64,000 bases of DNA, taken from NCBI GenBank assembly GCA_016617855.1, contig JAECUM010003292.1, positions 1-64,000 of the forward strand, read 5' to 3'. Under the pieces are notes generated by a model, which worked only from the letters and a program-made list of their open reading frames with translations, was not told the DNA's origin and did no database searches. This document shows, in pieces, positions 1 through 11,830 of the stretch (its first letter is position 1; every line of letters begins with the position of its first letter). The translations under genes and the position numbers were made by a program. This DNA comes from Megalonaias nervosa (lineage: Eukaryota; Mollusca; Bivalvia; Unionida; Unionidae).

Positions 1-300
1 TCTTCAGTGATAACTATTGTTTTCAAATTAACTGCTATAGTGGACATATTGAACGTCAGATTGGCACCATTTTATTTATGACAAAGTATACATCATTAGA
101 AGTCTTTTGGTCAAAACTCCATGTCATAATGATTGTCCATTCAGAGGGAGCATTGACAACAAGATTTTCACTACAGCCGATATGGCAGCCATGTTGGATG
201 TATGACTAGCACCATTTTCATTTAGGACCAGCTAGGTATAACAGATTTACTGGTGAAAAACCCATGTTGATATAGTGTTGTGTATGTTTAATTTATATTG
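1..300 (+). repeat. Degenerate ~140-bp repeat family A, fragment
   Basis: About two diverged units carrying the words seen in the 49-50.3 kb array: a 'ccattcag..gagcag/gcattg..aacaagattttca' part, a 'gcagccat..ttgga' part and a 'ccattttcatttaggacca' part. The left end is cut by the window edge. Confidence 0.55.
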
Positions 301-559
301 TGTTCTTGACCTTTGTCCATGGTTGAAGGTAGAATTCTGGCCAACATGACTACTGTCAGCTTGTTTTTTTAAAAATGTTTATGCAAATCTGAGTTCAAGA
401 CCTAGCCTTGATTATGACAATAGAAGATTCTGGAAGTGAATTTGTTTACAGTTTAGTGTAATTTTCCATTAAGAGTTTTTTTTTCAGAAAAGCTATTGTG
501 ACATAGGTCCAGTGGGGATGTATGTAAAGAGATTTTTGTCAACAAAGTCTTCATTTACT

Positions 560-930
560 GTTGTGTTCAGATATAATTTGAGAGGAATAATTTAATTTCA
601 ATTTTTCATTGGAGCTACAAAGTGCTCATTGACATTTTGGACAAAAACACTACTTTGGGGTTATTGAGGACTTATTCAAAGACGTTTTGGATTATATCAC
701 TGTGATACATTAAGTCTGTTGGTACATCAACCTATTCATGACTATTGGTACATCAGCATATTCAGTACTGAAATTCATTTGGAATACTCTATACTTTTGG
801 ACTTGTACAGCTTACAGGATTATTTGGAACTTAATTCTCAATAATGTAAGTTCCTTTTAAATGTTCACTTTGTTTTCTAGGGAAATAAATTATTTCTTGA
901 ATTTTACAGAACTTGTTAGATTTGCTTTTT
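560..930 (+). repeat. LTR-like dispersed repeat, diverged copy
   Basis: Matches 36400-36800 through words such as 'tacaaagtgctcattgacattttggac' (broken here by changes) and the terminal block 'gggaaataaattattt' followed by 'gaattttaca'. The AATAAA inside that block would fit a polyadenylation signal of an LTR or a retroelement 3' end. Ends are unclear. Confidence 0.45.
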
Positions 931-1064
931 TCTGTAACAGAGTAGTTGTAACAATAGTCTTCCATATGGGGAGTGGAGATAACATTATTTTAATTATAGC
1001 TACCATGGTGGCCATTTTAAGGGTTAGTCATTTCCATTTTAATACCAAATTGGGATAGGCTAGG

Positions 1065-1190
1065 TTGAAGGAAGAAAGCTACCGGCAAGCTTTCTCACAT
1101 GCCCACATAAGCTGAGAGAACATCTGAATCCACAGAGACAAAAGTGTGATGTCAATGTTCTGTAAAGGTGAGCACCTTAGACCACTTGGT
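1065..1190 (-). repeat. tRNA-derived SINE (family 1), partial
   Basis: Reverse-strand copy of the element at 40045-40290. It has the head 'gaccaagtggtctaaggtgc' (A-box type) and the body word 'gcttatgtgggcatgtgaga' on the minus strand. The 3' part is missing. Its head merges into the 39-bp minisatellite at 1190-1340. Confidence 0.6.
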
Positions 1191-1340
1191 CATCTGGGGT
1201 CCACCTAAGGAAGAGGTGTCCACTTGGTCATCTAGGGCCTCACCTAAGGACAAGGTGTCCACTTGGTCATCTGAGGCCTCACCTAAGGACAAGGTGTCCA
1301 CTTGGTCATCTGGGGCCCCACCTAAGGAAGCAGTGTCTGC
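1190..1340. repeat. 39-bp minisatellite derived from a SINE head
   Basis: About four units of 39 bp ('cacctaaggacaaggtgtcc' then 'acttggtcatctggggcct'). On the minus strand each unit contains the 'agatgaccaagtgg' start of the neighbouring SINE. The period is a multiple of three, which keeps a reading frame open (13-residue repeats). I do not regard it as a gene. Confidence 0.75.
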
Positions 1341-1900
1341 TCATATACAATTAAATTTTTTATGCCAAACATCAACAGCCAATCATCAATAGACATCCAT
1401 TAAACTGCATTCTACTGGATCTGTACATGTTTCAATTTTGGATTTTAGTTATTCTGCAAGGCTGTAGGTTGATTAAAGACCATTGGCTAGTCAAATGCTC
1501 TTTGGTAAGTTTCAGTTTTATGGGGTTCAATTTAGTACCTATTTGATATTTGGGATCACAAATTTCCTTTAGTTTTCAGATTAGTGGGGTTTCACAAATA
1601 TAATTTGGTTTCAAGGTGATTTTAGTTTACTGAGTTTTCAACCATAAGTGGTTTCACTATTATGCAGTATACAGTCACATGGTATTCAAATTCCTACCCT
1701 GATAAATATTAAAATACAAATGCTATCCACCAGACATTGAAATGGTACACACATGAAATGTGACATAGGTTCTCTGAATTTAGAAGAGGTACATAGAAAA
1801 GATATGCTTTTACAATGATTGTGAATGAGGTGCATAAAAAAAATGTGCTTTTACAATGACTGAATGAACAACTTTTTAATGGCATAATGCCATTTGTGGA
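1341..1900. other. Intergenic or intronic, nothing recognised
   Basis: AT-rich sequence with no exon-like segment or recognised repeat. A short open frame on the minus strand has no coding character. Confidence 0.5.
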
Positions 1901-1904
1901 TTCG

Positions 1905-2060
1905 GTGGTTGCTAGGAACTGCATACTAACATTTGTGGATTTTATGGCTGCTAGGATCCGAATGGCATACTAACATTTGTGGATTTTATGGTTGCTAGGA
2001 ATGGCATACTAACATTTGTAGATTTTATGGTTGCTAGGAATGGCATACTAACAGTTCTGG
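1905..2060. repeat. 39-bp tandem repeat, about four units
   Basis: Units of 'atggcatactaacatttgtg' followed by 'gattttatggttgctagga', the last units diverged. Confidence 0.75.
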
Positions 2061-2289
2061 AGTTTTGGTTGCTAGAATATGAAGACCCAGTATATAATGA
2101 TCTTTCTTTGGAAACAACAAAATAATCTCAAAATGAGCTTATACCAGTGTTTTTTCTACTTTTATAAAAAACACAACTCAAATTTATAAATAAATTTTAC
2201 TAACCCCAAATTTGAGCATTTTCGAATATAAAGATGATGCAAGAGACAAATTGCAGCCAGTGTGGAAAGTGACCTATTACTGAATCATT

Positions 2290-3027
2290 ACTCATACTGT
2301 CAATTCAGTCATCACACCAACAACTTAGTGATAACAGCAATTATTGCTCAAACCTATCTACTTCATCACGGTCAATAATCACTCATGCCTGTAACTCAAA
2401 CCTATCTACTTCATCATCACAGTCAATAATCACTCATGCCTGTAACTCAGACCTATCTACTTCATCATCACAGTCAATAATCACTCATGCCTGTAACTCA
2501 AACCTATCTACTTCATCATCACGTTCAATGATCACTCATGCCTGTAACTCAGCCATTATAGTAATTAATATTTATGCCAACAACTGAGTCATGACAGTAG
2601 TAACTTTCACTAACAACTTGGTCATGACAGTAATTATTACCCATGTCAACAACTCAAGTCATTACAGTACTTTGTTACTCATGCTAAAAAACTCAATCAC
2701 AGTAATTGCTTTCGCTAGCAAGATCGCTCAGGTGGCCTAGTAGTTAGAGCATCTGCCTCAGATGCGGGAGGTTACCAGTTTGAACCCCAATGAGTCATAT
2801 CAAAGACCTGTAAAAATAGTACTAGCAGCTGCCTTGCTTGGTGCTTAGCATTAGAAGTTAGAGTTAGGACTGGTCAGCATGGTGTCAGGATAATGTGACT
2901 GGGTGGGACATGATGCTAAATGTCTGCGGCATGATGCTCCAGTACTAGACATCACTATAAACTGCCACAATGCAGACACTGTAGCAATATGACTGAAATT
3001 TTTTTAAAGCTATGTTAAAAATCTAAA

Positions 3028-3093
<66 letters not shown>

Positions 3094-3955
3094 CTCAGTC
3101 ATAACAGTAGTTGTTGCTCATGTCAACAACTCATTACAGAACTTTGTTACTCATGCTAAAAAACTCAATCACAGTAATTACTTCACTAACAACTCAGTCA
3201 TAACAGTAACTATTGCTCACGTCAACAACCCAAAGCATTACAGAACTTTGTTACACATGCTAAAAAACTGTCAATACAGTAATTACTTCACTAACAACTC
3301 AGTCATAACAGTAATTATTGCTCATGTCAACAACCCAAGTCATTACAGTACTTTGTTACTCACAGTAAAAAATTCAGTCATCACAGTAATTAATCATGCC
3401 AATGAACTAGCCACAAGTAATAAATTATCCCAACAACTCAGACATAACAATAATTCATTATTCACACCAACAACCATCATAACAGTAAGTATTATTCATT
3501 TCAACAACTCAAATACTTATGCTAACAACTCAGGCATTACAAGAGTTAATTAATCATGCCAAGAACTCAGCCATAACAATAATTATTACTCTTGCCATCA
3601 AGTCCATCATTAATCATGGCCAATAATTCTACCATAACAGAATCTAAATTACTCAGGGCAGCAACTCATCTATCACAGTAATTACTCACACCAACAAGTT
3701 AGACATAACTGCAGTAGTAACAACAACAATTCAAAAACTACAGTAATTAATTACTCATGCCAATTCAGCCATCACAGTAATTAATTACTTGTGCCAATTC
3801 AGCCATCACAGTAATTAATTTACTAATGTGAATGAGCCGGGCATTGCAGTAATTAATTTGTTCATGCCATCAACTCAGCCATTATGGTAATTAATTTATT
3901 CATGCCAACAACCAAGTCAAAGCAGTAATTAATTATCACAACAACTCAACCATTA
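2290..3955. repeat. Degenerate 35-50-bp satellite, interrupted by a SINE
   Basis: Repeated words 'aactcagtcataacagtaat' and 'tactcatgccaacaactcag' recur over 1.6 kb in diverged units of about 35-50 bp. A tidier sub-array of roughly 51-bp units ('cctatctacttcatcatcac') lies at 2340-2570. A SINE with a (CA)n tail (2723-3092) sits inside. Confidence 0.7.
2723..3092 (+). repeat. tRNA-derived SINE (family 2), full length
   Basis: The tRNA-like head has an A box (ggcctagtagttagagc) and a B box (agtttgaacccc). It is followed by a roughly 220-bp body with 'gactgggtgggacatgatgc' and 'tagacatcactataaactgc', and a (CA)n tail at 3029-3092. Four copies lie in this window (also 3960, 13430 and 63218). It was inserted into the flanking satellite. 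Confidence 0.85.
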
Positions 3956-3959
3956 CAGT

Positions 3960-4266
3960 GTGTGTGTATGTGTGTGTGTGACCTGGATTTTTAACATAGC
4001 TCTAACAATTTTTCGGTCATATCACTATGATGTCTACAGTGTGGCAGTTTATAGTGATGTCTAGCATTGGGGTATCATGCCACAGACATGTAGCACTATG
4101 TCCCACCCAGTCACATTGTTCTGATACCAGGCTGACCAGTCCTAACACTAACCTCATAACTGCTGAGCACCAAACGAGGCAGCTGTTTGTACCATTTTTA
4201 TAAGTCTTTGGAATGACTCGGCCGGGGTTTGAACCCATGACCACACGCATCCAAGGCAAATACTCT
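3960..4266 (-). repeat. tRNA-derived SINE (family 2), head-truncated, with TSD
   Basis: Reverse copy of the 2723 element with a short GT tail at the left and a B box at about 4225. Its head stops inside the A box. A 12-bp direct repeat aaccattacagt at 3948-3959 and 4267-4278 is the target-site duplication, which shows retroposition. Confidence 0.85.
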
Positions 4267-4278
4267 AACCATTACAGT

Positions 4279-4525
4279 AAAATGCTGTAAAACAAACACA
4301 AATCACTACTAATTCATTTACTTGTGTGTATGTCAATATTTGTGGTTTAGCAAAAATAACATTTTTATTTGCACTTCATTTTGTGGACATTCATCTGGAT
4401 TCTATTCTTTTAATATAAATTTACTGGGAATTTAAATTTAAGGGTCAAAGAAACCACAAAATTTACAAATATTTATATTCTATGAATAAATGCAAATCTG
4501 CATTACCTAAAGTTTAAATTTAAGT
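4279..4525. other. Sequence downstream of exon 11, nothing recognised
   Basis: AT-rich intron on the 3' side of SLC30A6 exon 11. No further exon of the gene is visible. Confidence 0.5.
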
Positions 4526-4539
4526 TAAAAGTTACTTAC

Positions 4540-4656
4540 CAGTACACCAAAGGAGAGAGTCCAGAAATTCTCATTTCTGAATTCAAGCACACCATCAAGT
4601 GTTGAAGCCTCCCTAAGTAGCTTGTCCAACTGTCCTAGTATGTGTGAGGGAGATGT
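4540..4656 (-). CDS. SLC30A6: SLC30A6 exon 11: start of the cytosolic domain
   Basis: Acceptor CCTTTGCAG|ACATCT and donor GTACTG|gtaagt bound 117 bp, 39 codons in phase 0. The product contains TSPSHILGQLDKLLREAS and then LDGVLEFRNENFWTLSFG, matching the ZnT6 HVIGQLDKLIRE, LDGVLEVRNEHFWTLGFG region. This is the last exon that could be located. The following exon of the family was sought in 1-4539 on this strand and not seen. Confidence 0.93.
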
Positions 4657-4942
4657 CTGCAAAGGGAAATATACTGTAAATATAATATTTTTCATGGGGT
4701 ACCAGTTTTTGTGGTTTTTGTAATTAATAAAAAAATTAATTCAAAATCCCAAGAAACAGAGATCTTTCTATGGAAACAATGGGAACCCTTCCCCAAACCA
4801 TGAATTTAATCACTGATGAAAATATTTGTTTCTGAACAATGAAGATGGATCAACTATGAACATAAATGAATGCACAATGAGGATGGACAAACCATGAAAA
4901 TAAATGAATTCACAAGTACTCCCTTATTATCAAGCCTATATT

Positions 4943-5548
4943 ATAACAGTTCCAATTATAAGGTGAGTATCATCATGGATACAGTTCCTATCAGAAGGTG
5001 AGTATCGTCATGGATACAGTTCCTATCAGAAGGTGAGTATCGTCATGGATACAGTTCCTATCAGAAGGTGAGTATCGTCATGGATACAGTTCCTATCAGA
5101 AGGTGAGTATCGTCATGGATACAGTTCCTATCAGAAGGTGAGTATCGTCATGGACACAGTTCCTATCAGAAGATGAGTATTGTCATGGATACAGTTCCTA
5201 TCAGAAGGTGAGTATCGTCATGGATACAGTTCCTATCAGAAGGTGAGTATCGTCATGGATACAGTTCCTATCAGAAGGTGAGTATCGTCATGGATACAGT
5301 TCCTATCAGAAGGTGAGTATCGTCATGGATACAGTTCCTATCAGAAGGTGAGTATTGTCATGGATACAGTTCCTATCAGAAGGTGACTATCATCATGGCC
5401 ACAGTTCCTATTAGAAGGTGAGTATCATCATGGATACAGTTCCTATTTGAAAATGAGTATCATCATAGATACAGTTCCTTTTTGAAGGTGAGTACTGTCA
5501 TGGATACAGTTCCTATTAGAAGGTGAGTATACTCATGGATACAGTTTC
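4943..5548. repeat. 35-bp minisatellite, about 17 units
   Basis: Very regular units 'atacagttcctatcagaagg' plus 'tgagtatcgtcatgg'. Copies in the middle are almost identical and the edges diverge. Each unit contains AAGGTGAGTAT on the plus strand, a near-perfect splice-donor word, antisense to SLC30A6. Confidence 0.92.
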
Positions 5549-6744
5549 ATTAATTTGTACTAAAATTATATTTATCATTAATATCATTATATAGGGCTCC
5601 AAGTTGTGAGTAAATTACTTGAAATTTTGACCAAAAGTTCTAACTGACAAGTAAATTTTGCAGAATAGGCACTGCATCACAACAAATAAAAAAGGCTCAA
5701 GCTCAATGATATGGATGGCAGGGGCTTGTATCATTGCTTACAATTTACCCATCTGTCATACACACATGCCAACCATTCTAGAGTAATCATTATACTTTCG
5801 TTCACCTAATTATGTCTTATGCTTGCCTGTATATGGATTACACTTTTCTGCTTCATTAAAAAATAAAATAAAAATAACGCAAAAAACGTTTTGTCATTAT
5901 TATTATCACTTCTTTAATTCCAATCATCATATAAGCTTGAGAATATTCTAAACAGAAAGATGGCTGCATAAGAATAGTGTAATAGTTTGTCCATCCGAGA
6001 CCTACATGTACTTTCCTAATTTTTTATTTATAGCAATGGTATATGATCCATTTCCAAGAAAACAGATGGGTGTCTTTAATTTGAAACTTTGCCTCATAGA
6101 TTCATTATATTGATAATCAAGTCAGATAGCAGACCAGTCTGTACTTTTAAAGAAAAAGACATCAGATGTTAAGTGAAACAGGCCTGAATATTGGATGAAA
6201 ATTCTTAGAGCAGATGGGTCCTTTTAAACTTTAAAACATGTCTGATCAGAAAAAGGACAAATCAACTCTGCTTTTCAATTTGAAAAGAAGAATACGAGAT
6301 TGAGGACACTGTCTTGCTCACTGCAGAATTTGTGGACTTCAAGATCCTTCAGCTAAAACCAGACATGTAGACTAGTTAAAGTGAGTGCTGAATATAAATA
6401 ATTTGTCAGAGTATGATTTTGTGTTTGTACTCTGGTTCTAATTCAAGGTTAGTAGCAAAAAATAAATGTACATTTTTCATACAGTGTACTGTAATTATGG
6501 CTTGTAATATACAGATTACACTTTTTATGCTCAGTTTAAGTTTTTCAACACTTATATCAGCAAAATTTACGCTTAAATCCCTCTCGGGGTTGGCATGTAT
6601 CCATACATGTACTATAAAAAACTACAAGAGAGGATGCTTCTCACATGACCTTTTTAAGAATCAATGCTGATATTTCAAGATACATTTCTCATGGTGTAAT
6701 ATGGCGATGAAATGTTTGTAAATGGTGACTATATTTTTAAGTTC
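5549..6744. other. Intron 10, unclassified AT-rich sequence
   Basis: No exon, array or recognisable transposon domain. The short open frame at 6413-6670 has no family resemblance. Confidence 0.5.
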
Positions 6745-8690
6745 GTTGATTACTGATTGAGTTGAGCCATATAGGATGAAAGATCTCTGAGATAAAAACT
6801 GGAGAAATTTACTCAGATCTCTGTCCCATGGCATGTATAATAAGTTATTGAACAGTTCTGTTCACAAGCAATGTTTGTAGTTACTGTCCTAAATTTGTTA
6901 AGTAAGATGCAAGCAAATTCATTGGTGTGTGGTTATTTACAATATGGAGAACAAATACCACTTTAACCAAGATGAAAGTGCCTGTGCTGATATATCGTCT
7001 TTTCCCTCTTTCAAGGCAAGAAGAGGTGTGACCTACAATACAATGCAACAGTTCAGTCTTCCTTAAGTATCACCTCAGAGCTCACACTGGATCCTGTAGA
7101 TGACCACGAGATGAAGTGTCCAGAGTAGACAGGAATTATTACCAATATCTGATTACCCATGAATAGAAGCCTGTTCTTGGCAATAAAAGCTGGGTGTGTC
7201 TTAAGTGATACTGACCCATCTTGTCAGAACTGCATGTAGATGGGTCCACCAATAGGATATGTATTTGGTGATTTTGCCTGCCGTTCGTCAAAGCAGTGAT
7301 GACGCAGAACTTATGTGAGACGTAAACCAATTAAGCTCTTGAGAGCAGTTCAAATGGTGTCTTGTTCAGCCAGGTTAGTACCATGATAAATCCACTTGGG
7401 CAAGGATCCAGTGTCATTGGACAGGCAAAATAAAAAATGAAACAGAAGGTCAGATAGGATTTTGGTTTTTCCAATATCCTCTCTTCCAAGATAATGCAGT
7501 GTGCCAATGATTGTGGAATGGTAGGTTTTAACTGTAATTTTGGTGCTAACTGTTTCTCGTCTAAGAGATATTGGAAGTAAGCTATTGAGGTATGGATGCC
7601 TGTAGTGGTATAAAGTGTTCTTGTGTGCGACAATGAAAATATATTCCATTGCCTTCATATGCCTTTAAGATGGATCTGCCATCTCACTTGTGGGATTTCT
7701 CCAGTACTTGTTGTGAGAAATGTTTGTTCCTAAGGGCATACTTTAAAAAGATCTTGACATTATGGTTCAGTAACTCTGGATTAGGATGAAACATTGCCAT
7801 TGTGGTTGTGTAAAGCAGATGAGGGAATATCTTGATTCCAGGTGATTCTGATATGAGATTGATGAGGTTAGTCCAAAATTTCCCATTTGAGTGAAATAAT
7901 CAACATGAGGTGACACTCAGATTCTTGCTTCCTACTTCACCTTTGGAACCTGAGGTGTTGGAAGAGTAGTGTATACATTTGGCTGTTCCAACCTATAGAA
8001 AAAGCCTTCTGAATCCAGGACTAGTGAGAAGAAAGATGGGATTTTGGCATTCTACCTTGCTGTCAATAGGTCCATCATAGGTCAATCCTGTCAGGCACCT
8101 ACAGAGTGAAAACTGAGAAAGTAACCATTCCACTGGTATTAGTTCATTCTTGTGGGACAATGAAGAAGCCATCAATATATTAGCCAGCCTAGGATATGTC
8201 AAACTTGGACATGAATTTGTCACCCAGGTTACCACTTCTGAAAATCCCAAACAAGAATACAATGGTCTTGGGACTTGGTTCCATTTTGCTATTTGTGATA
8301 TATCACCAGTGACAGCGAAGTTGTCGGACACAGTGAGAACTCCAATCCCGTGTAGGTTCTTTAGCCACAATAAAAAGCATTCAAAACAGTTTTCATCTTG
8401 ACAATGTTGATGTGTAAATAATGATCCTGAAGGGGCACATTCCTCTGGCAGCCTGAAATGGTAGGAGACTTGCTTCCATCAGTCCTCTGTGTTCGTGTCT
8501 GTAGCGAGTGTGATTGCTGGAGGCTGTACTTGCAGAGGTATCCCTGACCTGAGTCCAGTGTGGTTTCCCTGTCTTTTAGACACAACCTCATATTCTACAG
8601 ATTATGAAAACTGGTCCAATGGCAAAAGGTTCAGCCTACATTTAGACCAGATAATCACTGTAATGGAAGCCCAAGTAGACATCTAGAACT
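6745..8690 (-). mobile_element. DIRS-type retrotransposon remnant (RNase H and tyrosine recombinase)
   Basis: Read on the minus strand, broken frames follow DIRS order. At 8590-8000 there is an RNase H domain: LHIN and a VLNA-type helix near 8400, then TVSDNFAVTGDISQ carrying the SDN motif, and a tail with LANILMASSLS and IPVEWLL. At 7660-7330 there is the recombinase N-domain (TYHSTIIGTLHYLGRE, SDLL, WLNKTPFELL). At 7290 comes the first catalytic Arg region (TNGRQNHQIHIL), and at about 6790 the Tyr motif SSFYLRDL. Several stops and frameshifts show it is dead. DIRS elements insert with a tyrosine recombinase instead of an integrase. Terminal repeats were not found for this copy. Confidence 0.75.
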
Positions 8691-8909
8691 ATGAGGTCTG
8701 CTGCCACATTGAGGAAAACCCAGCAGAAATTCTCTAGCAGACAGACTGGTCGGTATAGGCAATGAACCTACAACTGTACTACTTCAAACAACACCCCTCA
8801 CATGGTTTGTATTTATGACAAAGTCACAATGTGTTATTTAAAAATAGAAACTGGGTCAGATTCTCTCTTATCCAAAATGGAAGCTGCAGACTTCATTCAG
8901 CACTGTCTA

Positions 8910-9070
8910 GACTTTGGATGATTAGAATTATGACTATGAATGCTTCAGTGACTTTGGATGATTAGAATCGAGATTATATGCTTCAATTACTTTTGTATAA
9001 TTAGAATTGTAAGTGAATGGCTCAATGAATTTGGATGATTAGAATTATGAGTATGAATGCTTCAATTAGT
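8910..9070. repeat. Short degenerate repeat, about four units
   Basis: 'tttggatgattagaattatg' with 'gaatgcttcaa/gt' recurs four times at roughly 45-50 bp spacing. Confidence 0.6.
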
Positions 9071-9660
9071 CTGATATAGGCACTGATATGGACATGGGTT
9101 GAAAATGACAAATATTCCTAGATCACGAACATCAGTAAATCTGTTTGTAGCAAAGGCAGTCTTTGCTCCATCTGACAAAGATATGTATTATAACTTTAAT
9201 AATTATTTTCATTTTATACTTTCAATTATTATGTTATGTTTTCAAGACAAAAATATTTGAAATATTTAAATTCTTCATGTAAGAATTCTGTCAAACATTT
9301 CCTATAAAGGAGAGACCAATTATGTTGGCAAACAGTGATTTCATGGGAGTAAAGTACAAAGGTTTAACACACAATGTGAAAAGTATCTATGCAATGTTAG
9401 GGCTGTTCCATTTAAACCTACATAACAGCCAGGGAAGGCACTCTTTTTATGCCAGGATACTCAGATTACAGGGTTTATAAAAAAACAAAAAAAAATTTTA
9501 AATGGCATCTATGGGTAACTACTCCACATTAAAAGTGCCTTCCCTGGATCCCCATTATATTTTTTTGGAAAAGAGTTATGCAGTTCCTCAGAATAGTGTT
9601 GATGGTAAGAATTTTTAGAAAAGTCACTTTTTTTTTCTTAAACCTTGGTTGCCCACTTAC
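9071..9660. other. Intron 10, next to exon 10 donor
   Basis: AT-rich intron sequence with an A-rich run near 9490. No element recognised. Confidence 0.5.
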
Positions 9661-9763
9661 CTGCAATAAAATTTTCCCAGTGTATACTGACATTGGAAAC
9701 ATTGTTCCACACGTCATTACAGCTATGCTGATGGCTGCCAATGTATCTGATGAAAAGTTATTT
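9661..9763 (-). CDS. SLC30A6: SLC30A6 exon 10: sixth membrane segment
   Basis: Acceptor GATTTCAG|AAATAA and donor TTGCAG|gtaagt bound 103 bp (1 + 34 codons). The product NNFSSDTLAAISIAVMTCGT then MFPMSVYTGKILLQ matches the vertebrate NYFAVDTASAIAIALMTFGT, MYPMSVYSGKVLLQ. It ends TM6 and leads directly into the cytosolic domain in exon 11. Confidence 0.93.
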
Positions 9764-10234
9764 CTGAAATCAAGTGAAAAGAAAACTAAAATATGTAATA
9801 ACACCAATTACTTATCTTCATGATCTACAAAACATAAAGAATGGGCAAATATGAGATACCATACACAGTGATATCCAAGTGTGTATCAAAAGTGATATTT
9901 TAATATTGTTATGCGGGGTAATGATCCTTCAGGTTAGGAATCTTTAGTACTTTATGGAGGTGTTATCTCTGTTGTCACTTGATGCTATTAATATGCCATT
10001 TCTGAAAACCTATTACATATTTCTGATGTCCCCCTAGTGAACTATCATGTCTTGAAGTCATAAAATGTTGGATGATTAGTTGGTTTTTAACATAACTTTG
10101 TTATTGACTACATCATGCTGAGGAAATGGTACTCAAGACCATTTTTAAAGGATGCACCATGACAGCTGACCTGAGCTGGCTTTGGTGGTTATTTAAACTC
10201 ACAATTCTTGAATTAAGGGTCTGAAGCCCTGTCA
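9764..10234. other. Intron 9, nothing recognised
   Basis: Ordinary intron sequence upstream of exon 10, without exon-like segments or tandem structure. Confidence 0.5.
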
Positions 10235-10935
10235 ACTTAGTGACCACACTCCTCAGGAAAGGTAAACAAGTGTGTTATATTACAGTGTCATGAAATGTGA
10301 ATGTGTAATGTTATAAGTAGCCAAATGAGTGACCACACTCTCTTATGAAAGTTAAGTGTGTTATACTGTGATGTCATGATATGTGCGTAATGTTACAAGC
10401 AGCCATATTAGTAACCATACTCTATCATGAATGTTAAATGTGTTATACTGTGATGTCATGACATTTAAGTGTGTAATGTTACAAGCAGAAAATTGAGTGA
10501 CCACACTCCCTGTGATGTCATGACATTTAAGTGTGTAATGTTACAAGCAGAAAACTGAGTGACCATACTCCCTGTGATGTCAAGACATTTAAGTGTGTAA
10601 TGTTACAAGCAGAAAACTGAGTGACCACACTCCCTGTGATGCCATGACATTTAAGTGTGTAATGTTACAAGCAGAAAACTGAGTGACCATACTCCCTGTG
10701 TTGTCATGACATTTAAGCGTGTAATGTTACAAGCAGAAAACCGAGTGACCACACTCCCTGTGATGTCATGACATTAAAGCGTGTAATGTTACAAGCAGAA
10801 AAGTGAGTGACCATACTCCCTGTGAAGTCATGACATTTAAGTGTGTAATGTTACAAGCCGAAAACTGAGTGACCACACTCTCTCATTAAATGCATGTTAC
10901 ATTGTGATGTCATGATATGTAATGTATAATATTAC
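10235..10935. repeat. 62-bp minisatellite with longer outer units
   Basis: The core unit is 'gtgaccacactccctgtgat' followed by 'gtcatgacatttaagtgtgt' and 'aatgttacaagcagaaaact', about seven tight copies. The outer units at both edges contain an extra 'ctcatgaaagttaagtgtgttatac' type stretch (here with changes), suggesting the short core arose by deletion and then amplified. Confidence 0.85.
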
Positions 10936-11144
10936 AAGCAGCCTATTGAATTTCTAACACCAAATGCAATACTGAAAAAAAAAAATTTGAAAAACAAAAA
11001 ATGTGTTTCATGACATGTTCAATTCATATGAAATGAATGAATGTTGATGAATAATTTCATGTAAAACCTGATATATTTATAAAGAAATACCTGAACAAAC
11101 TATGAGGTACAAAAATAAAAGTACAGAACCTGGAATTGAATATA

Positions 11145-11415
11145 ATGAACATTGATACATGACACTGGATACATGAACATGGATACAGGACAATACATGA
11201 ACATGGGTACATGACATTAGATACATGAACATGATACATAATACTGCATACATGAACATGGATACATGACACTGGATACATGAACATGCATACATGACAC
11301 ATGATACAATAAACATAGATACATGACACTGGACACATGACACTGGATGCAATGAACATGGATACATGACACTGGATTAATGAACATGGATACGTGACAC
11401 TGGGTACAATTGACA
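11145..11415. repeat. 14-bp minisatellite
   Basis: Units alternate between 'gatacatgaacatg' and 'gatacatgacactg'. It accounts for the Cys/Met/Val-rich open frames on the minus strand, which are not genes. Confidence 0.85.
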
Positions 11416-11639
11416 CATGTCATGTAAATCATTATTATTTTTTGTGAATTAATTTAGCTGAGACAAGAAATTTGGTACATAATAAGTAATTTTAAATTTG
11501 AGAAAAAATAACAGTAATACATTTAGTCTCTATTTATAGGATCTATAGTTTGAACATGTGTGTAACATTTCCTTGATCTCAAATATACTTAAAATATATC
11601 TTATTGTACATGGGCCTATTGCATCATATGGTGAATCTT

Positions 11640-11830
11640 GTTATTATTGTTGTAGTGTTTAACACTATTTTTCAGCACAAGATAGGCTATACATGGTGAC
11701 CGGTATAACTTGTGGAACAGGAACCTGGGGAAAACCCAAGGAAAAATCCCTGACCCATGAGAAGCTACTGGCAAGCTTTCTCATATACCCACATTAGCTG
11801 AGCCCTGGGACTCAAACCCAGGTGAATCTT
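11640..11830 (-). repeat. tRNA-derived SINE (family 1), partial
   Basis: The minus strand reads from a B-box-like 'cctgggtttgagtcccaggg' through 'gctaatgtgggtatatgaga' and the 'tttcccca/ggttcctgttccacaag' region to a tail ending 'cactacaacaataataacaa'. It matches the 40045-40290 copy. The head is missing. Confidence 0.7.

Noticed and set aside
2723..2790. A functional tRNA gene (A and B boxes present)
   Set aside because: The cloverleaf is incomplete and the sequence continues into the SINE body and tail; the same structure recurs four times.
1..4539. Next SLC30A6 exon (C-terminal cytosolic part)
   Set aside because: No segment with the expected GSVHVR-like sequence and splice sites was found; it probably lies beyond the left edge.
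11057..11432. Cys/Met/Val-rich frames on the minus strand
   Set aside because: They come from the 14-bp minisatellite.
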